A stretch of DNA of 29,036 nucleotides from an uncultured Collinsella sp. (lineage in GTDB: Bacteria; Actinomycetota; Coriobacteriia; Coriobacteriales; Coriobacteriaceae): the NCBI GenBank assembly GCA_900541205.1, contig UQIV01000030.1, forward strand, positions 1 through 29,036, in the 5' to 3' direction. Both the position numbers and the translations under genes were made by a program. The notes beneath the pieces are model-generated. The model saw only the letters and a program-made list of their open reading frames with translations. It had not been told where the DNA came from and did no database searches. This document shows, one piece after another, positions 22,845 through 29,036 of the stretch; the first letter of the stretch is position 1, and each line of letters starts with the position of its first letter.

Positions 22845-22850
22845 TACAAT
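22845..22850 (+). promoter_or_regulatory. candidate -10 of the pyruvate oxidoreductase promoter
   Basis: TACAAT at 22845-22850 matches the -10 consensus at five of six positions. No convincing -35 lies 17 bp upstream, which fits a factor-controlled promoter. Confidence 0.35.
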
Positions 22851-22856
22851 AAACCC

Positions 22857-23129
22857 GCATGCGGATTTCCGTTGCGGGCGCCTCCCATCGCCGGGGCGTG
22901 CCCGGGAGCATCCGGTATGCGGCCTTTGCGGCGCCCGGTCATGTGCAAGACGGGCAGCCGGGCCTGTGGAGCGCGTGCAGCCTCCTCGTCTCGGCATGTC
23001 TTCTCTCCACGCCATGTACCTGCTGCTCGGCCTGCCTGCCAGATGATGGAAGCAACAGCGAAAATCCCATCACGCCAACATCCCGGCGATCGCCGGGGCC
23101 TGTATACCTATATGAGAGGAGAGGGGTAT
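22857..23129 (+). other. long GC-rich structured leader of the oxidoreductase gene
   Basis: About 270 nt lie between the candidate start site and the ATG without a convincing gene. Several long-range pairings are visible: GCAT-g-CGGAT (22857-22866) with ATCCG-gt-ATGC (22910-22920), CTCCC (22882-22886) with GGGAG (22904-22908), GCCCGG (22933-22938) with CCGGGC (22958-22963), and GTGGAG near 22965 with CTCCAC near 23004. I could not match it to a riboswitch class I know. An untranslated regulatory leader is an inference. Confidence 0.4.
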
Positions 23130-26669
<3,540 letters not shown>

Positions 26670-26679
26670 GTCTCCCACC

Positions 26680-26804
26680 GCAGGATCTGAGGGCTAACCT
26701 TCGCGGACGTCCTCGGACATGAAAGAACCCCCGCTGCGCACTACGTGCGGCGGGGGTTCTTTCGTCCTGTGGAATGTCCGCGAAGGTTAGCCCTCAGATC
26801 CTGC
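26680..26804. repeat. 125-bp inverted repeat with 29-bp perfect arms
   Basis: Bases 26680-26708 are the exact reverse complement of 26776-26804. The arms enclose the terminator at 26722-26762, so the whole element can form a cruciform or a very long hairpin. No coding sequence lies inside. Size and symmetry suggest a miniature, non-autonomous mobile element that carries or surrounds a terminator, but no target-site duplication is evident. Confidence 0.75.
26722..26766 (+). terminator. intrinsic terminator after pyruvate oxidoreductase
   Basis: AAAGAACCCCCGC (26722-26734) pairs with GCGGGGGTTCTTT (26750-26762), and inside it CGCAC/GTGCG close the loop TAC. The flanking A and T tracts make it work in both directions. 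It lies 52 nt after the stop. Confidence 0.85.
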
Positions 26805-26839
26805 TACGACTACGTCCTCGGATTGTGTGGGCTGATGAA

Positions 26840-26980
26840 GGACGTGGTTGTGGGAGCCTTTTGTCCCCTTCGCTGTTTCGCGGCTTTGCCGCGAAAACTC
26901 GCGCCACTTTGGGGATGGATAGGGGACGCGGTTGTTGCGGTGTCTTATCCCTTTGCTTTTTCGCGCCTATGGCGCGAAAC
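26840..26980. repeat. two diverged tandem hairpin units, about 84 bp apart
   Basis: Unit A starts GGACGTGGTTG at 26840 and holds TTTCGCGGC-ttt-GCCGCGAAA (26876-26896). Unit B starts GGACGCGGTTG at 26924 and holds TTTCGCGCC-tat-GGCGCGAAA (26959-26979). The hairpin arms differ yet keep perfect pairing, which points to selection on the fold or to copying of a REP-like element. The remaining intergenic DNA to 27044 contains one more small hairpin, GTCCC-gcggt-GGGAC (27007-27021), and no convincing gene. Confidence 0.6.
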
Positions 26981-27044
26981 GCGCAGCCCTCTGATTCTTA
27001 CTTTTGGTCCCGCGGTGGGACGTTGTTGGTGCTACTTGCTTGAC

Positions 27045-27569
27045 TTACCTTGTCTCGCCGGTTTCGGTGCGCAGGCGGTAGCCGTGGACCAGGTCGCTGA
27101 TGGCCGGCCAGGGAATCTGGCGGTCGACCCAAAATTGGAGCTGGACCAGATAGCGCTCAGTGGCACGGGTGAGGGCTGCAAACTGTTCGTGAGTCTCTAC
27201 CTGGGCGTAGAGGTCGCGGCTGCGGGCGAGGATTGCCGTGGTGTCATCCATTTTGCCGGTGACGTCGAAGGCGCCCGAGAACCAGTCGCATAGGCGCGCG
27301 GCGCTGTTGTTGATCGTTGCGAGGTCGGCGGTGCCGTCGTTGGCGTTTTCGTTGGCCTGGGCTCGCAGGAGGGAGAGGGCGTCGGCCGCGTTCATGCAGT
27401 AGCCGACGGTGAAGTTCCAGACTGCGAATTCACGGCCGGTGTCGAGCTTGCGGCGGCGCATGTAGTCGATGTCGCGAGGCTCCTCGAGCATCATTTGATC
27501 GGCGAGGGCCTCAAGTGCAGTGGTGTACTCGGCAAGGTCGAGCGTGAGCAGGGTGTTGATATCCATCAT
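27045..27569 (-). CDS. hypothetical protein paired with the DUF3830-like gene
   Basis: I do not recognise this 174-residue protein. It is predicted soluble and mostly helical, with no signal peptide or membrane segment, and is rich in Ala, Asp, Leu and Arg. Noticeable parts are an acidic helical N-terminus, a basic RRRKLDTGREFAVWNF stretch near 40-55, and a Trp-containing end (FWVDRQIPWP). GGAGG lies 7 nt before the first of two adjacent ATG codons and overlaps the end of the upstream gene. Only 2 nt separate the two genes, so they are co-transcribed and probably act together. The product could be a partner or regulator of the DUF3830-like protein, but nothing in the sequence proves it. Confidence 0.7.
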   Translation of the reverse strand: MMDINTLLTLDLAEYTTALEALADQMMLEEPRDIDYMRRRKLDTGREFAVWNFTVGYCMNAADALSLLRAQANENANDGTADLATINNSAARLCDWFSGAFDVTGKMDDTTAILARSRDLYAQVETHEQFAALTRATERYLVQLQFWVDRQIPWPAISDLVHGYRLRTETGETR

Positions 27570-27571
27570 CT

Positions 27572-27988
27572 TTAGGCCTCCGCTTCGATCTCGACGATTT
27601 CGTTTTTAATGTACATGCCCTGGTTGTCCCAGACATTGCGGCAAGCAATGGCAAAACGCTCACGGTCTGCATCGCAGATGCGGGCGAACATGTTGCAGGT
27701 GCCAAACGGCTCACAGACGTCAAAGAAGATGCAGATTGACGACCATCCGCCATACCAGCTCACCGCACCGGCGGGCTCGTGAAAGACGGGGTTCTCGATG
27801 TGCTCGTAGTTGGCGATGGGACCCGAAACGGGATAGGTTACCTCGGCATCGCAGATCTTGGCCGAGAAGATACGTGACTCGACCGGACAGGACGATTCGA
27901 ACAGCTTACATGCTTCGGGAGCCTTGTCCCAGAGCATGTCGGCGAGAAACGTCTCGCCATTCAGCGTGATCTTGAGCATTTTTGTCAT
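27572..27988 (-). CDS. DUF3830-like (cyclophilin-fold) protein
   Basis: This 138-residue soluble protein resembles the DUF3830 family, small beta-barrel proteins of the cyclophilin-like superfamily. The typical order is visible: an N-terminal KITLNGETFLADML strand pair, a DKAPEACKLFESSCPVES helix, a SAKICDAEVTYPV strand, a PAGAVSWYGGWSSICIFF core and a FARICDADRERFAIACRNV end. It contains seven cysteines, which is many for its size. The reaction is unknown, and residues needed for peptidyl-prolyl isomerase activity are not apparent. GAGGAGG lies 8 nt before the ATG, and a good promoter is present at 28116-28144. Family members often neighbour amidase or hydantoinase genes. Here the divergent neighbour is carbamate kinase, which hints at carbamoyl or amide metabolism. 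Confidence 0.6.
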   Translation of the reverse strand: MTKMLKITLNGETFLADMLWDKAPEACKLFESSCPVESRIFSAKICDAEVTYPVSGPIANYEHIENPVFHEPAGAVSWYGGWSSICIFFDVCEPFGTCNMFARICDADRERFAIACRNVWDNQGMYIKNEIVEIEAEA

Positions 27989-28075
27989 AGTTAGGACCTC
28001 CTCAATCCGTCGCTCAAGGGGCTCGCTGGCGGATAAAGGAGAAGACAGCTACGGGGTCGCCGAACCCAAACTTCA

Positions 28076-28091
28076 CGACAGGTGTCTGTCG
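28076..28091. promoter_or_regulatory. hairpin in the leader of the minus-strand gene pair
   Basis: CGACAG-gtgt-CTGTCG is a perfect 6-bp stem with a 4-base loop, about 20-30 nt after the predicted start of the minus-strand transcript. It could be an operator or an RNA element. Confidence 0.4.
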
Positions 28092-28115
28092 CCCCAGCCC
28101 GTACTGTTCTTCGCT

Positions 28116-28144
28116 AAAGTATCATGCTGCAAACGTTAGCACAA
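28116..28144 (-). promoter_or_regulatory. promoter of the DUF3830-like gene pair
   Basis: On the minus strand, TTGTGC (-35, 28139-28144), a 17-bp spacer and TACTTT (-10, 28116-28121) with the extended TGA form a good sigma-70-type promoter. The leader before the ATG would be about 120 nt. Confidence 0.6.
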
Positions 28145-28590
28145 CATCGAATTTCATTTTTCTTAGCCATATGCCGACCCTGCGCCCCGCCATCACGCGT
28201 TTGCGGTATGACGCAGAGCGACCGTTATTCTTATTGATGGATGAAATGCCCCTTGTTTTTGTCGGGGTGCATACTCGTCTTAGAAGTGCATAGAATCTCG
28301 TATAGTGCGAGTAAGATAGTGCGCTGTCCGTTTTGTGTTTAGCAAAGATATAGTTTGCATAATCTGGTCTAATCCCTGCTCTATTAAAATAAAGTTGCAC
28401 GTAAATGACGTAGATATGCTTGAGCTGGGCTTCTTTACGCTGGGCGGGTAAAAGCGACCGTTCACCGTTCAACTATTTCCAAAATGAATAAAATGAGCGA
28501 TAAAGAGAATATAAACCTTAATAAACTCGCGTATTGCACGGACGCGGGTTATTAATGGGTTGTAGGCCTTTTACAGAAAGGATTCCAGCA
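28145..28590. other. AT-richer divergent intergenic region upstream of carbamate kinase
   Basis: No convincing gene is seen in these 446 bases, which are clearly AT-richer than the rest of the window. Visible elements are a hairpin with arms about ATGC-CCC / GGG-GCAT (28245-28273) around a T-rich loop, a direct repeat ATAGTGCG at 28302 and 28316, an exact tandem CCGTTCA pair at 28458-28471, and CGCGT/ACGCG arms at about 28528-28546. Several -10-like hexamers occur (TATAGT 28301, CATAAT 28358, TATAAA 28510), but none has a good -35, so the kinase promoter is not fixed. Confidence 0.5.
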
Positions 28591-29036
28591 ATGTCTAAGC
28601 CTCTTGGCAAGCCCGATCGTATTGTCGTCGCCCTTGGCGGCAACGCCCTCGGCAACAACCCCGTCGAGCAGATCGAGGCCGTGAGCAACACCGCCCACGC
28701 CCTCCTCGGCCTCATCGAGCAGGGCAACGAGATCATCATCACTCACGGCAACGGCCCGCAGGTCGGCATGATCCAGAACGCCTTCGCCGCTGCCCACGAC
28801 GCCATCGGCACTCCCGAGATGCCGCTGCCCGAGTGCGGCGCCATGTCCCAGGGCTACATTGGTTATCACCTGCAGCAGGGCATCGGTCGCGAGATGCATA
28901 AGCGCTATAAGCGTTGGCACGCCGCCACCGTTGTCACCCAGATCGAGTGCGATCCCGACGATCCCGCGTTCAAGAACCCGACCAAGCCGATCGGCCCCTT
29001 CTACACCGAGGAGCAGGCCAAGGAGTTCATGGCCGA
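28591..29036 (+). CDS. arcC: carbamate kinase, 5' part only (runs off the window)
   Basis: The visible 148 residues are the N-terminal half of a carbamate kinase, which makes ATP from carbamoyl phosphate at the end of arginine-deiminase or purine/agmatine-type catabolism. The N-terminus IVVALGGNALG is the nucleotide and phosphate-binding motif of the amino-acid kinase family. IIITHGNGPQVG and the MPLPECGAMSQGYIGYHLQQ segment are carbamate-kinase signatures, followed by TVVTQIECDPDDPAF and KPIGPFY. AAAGGA is 8 nt before the ATG. The gene continues beyond position 29036, so its C-terminal half and downstream neighbours cannot be judged. No ornithine carbamoyltransferase or arginine deiminase gene is visible on the left, so the pathway is open. 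Confidence 0.95.
   Translation, partial: MSKPLGKPDRIVVALGGNALGNNPVEQIEAVSNTAHALLGLIEQGNEIIITHGNGPQVGMIQNAFAAAHDAIGTPEMPLPECGAMSQGYIGYHLQQGIGREMHKRYKRWHAATVVTQIECDPDDPAFKNPTKPIGPFYTEEQAKEFMA

Noticed and set aside
22681..23129. A known riboswitch (TPP, cobalamin) before the oxidoreductase gene
   Set aside because: I looked for the conserved core sequences of these classes and found none. Only general hairpins are visible.
26745..27293. A 182-codon + strand frame over the tandem hairpins
   Set aside because: It starts inside the terminator, runs through the repeats and overlaps the better-supported minus-strand gene. There is no ribosome site.
27989..28115. A guanidine (ykkC-type) riboswitch ahead of the DUF3830-like gene
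   Set aside because: The hairpin at 28076-28091 lacks the conserved ACGR loops and other core bases of guanidine classes.

Overview
The window looks like chromosomal DNA of a strictly anaerobic, moderately GC-rich actinobacterium of the class Coriobacteriia, most probably Collinsella or a close relative. This rests on three things seen together: the actinobacterial cell-envelope kinase cluster (two Ser/Thr kinases, two FHA proteins, a PP2C phosphatase and an FtsW/RodA plus PBP), a Firmicutes-style mannose PTS with its DUF956 partner, and the one-polypeptide pyruvate:ferredoxin oxidoreductase of fermentative anaerobes. The genus is inferred, not proven.

Layout. (1) 1-3471: a 42-bp perfect palindrome, then a mannose-family PTS operon (EIIAB, EIIC, EIID), a strong terminator and the DUF956 accessory gene. 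(2) 3472-4052: a threefold array of hairpin repeats, a tRNA-Arg(CCU) gene, and downstream of it a duplicated tRNA 3' end with a second terminator and an inverted tRNA fragment. (3) 4105-14168, minus strand: one operon read from about 14240 down to 4105, consisting of a kinase with a polytopic membrane tail, FhaA-like, FhaB-like, PP2C phosphatase, a fused FtsW/RodA-PBP polypeptide and a PASTA kinase. Most junctions overlap by 4 nt or are separated by fewer than 20 nt. (4) 14317-15024: a YcxB-like membrane protein, divergent from (5) dnaX, ybaB and recR (15141-18774), a conserved replication and repair cluster. (6) 18847-22680: a second phospho-signalling operon with palindromic candidate operators, an attenuator-like hairpin, an unrecognised membrane-anchored protein, a second kinase with a membrane tail, and an FHA protein. 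(7) 22681-26804: a long structured leader, pyruvate:ferredoxin oxidoreductase, and a terminator nested inside a large inverted repeat. (8) 26840-28590: diverged tandem hairpin repeats, two small minus-strand genes (one DUF3830-like) and an AT-richer divergent intergenic region. (9) 28591 to the end: the 5' part of a carbamate kinase gene.

How the parts work together. The PTS imports and phosphorylates hexose, pyruvate is oxidised by the oxidoreductase, and carbamate kinase can add ATP from carbamoyl phosphate. The large minus-strand operon couples peptidoglycan polymerisation and cross-linking (the FtsW/RodA-PBP fusion) to muropeptide-sensing PASTA kinase signalling, with PP2C as the eraser and FHA proteins as phosphothreonine readers. 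The second kinase/FHA operon carries no phosphatase and is the best candidate for an undescribed system.

Several candidate promoters share a TGnTACACT-type extended -10 element. All calls are from reading the sequence; no searches or folding programs were run.
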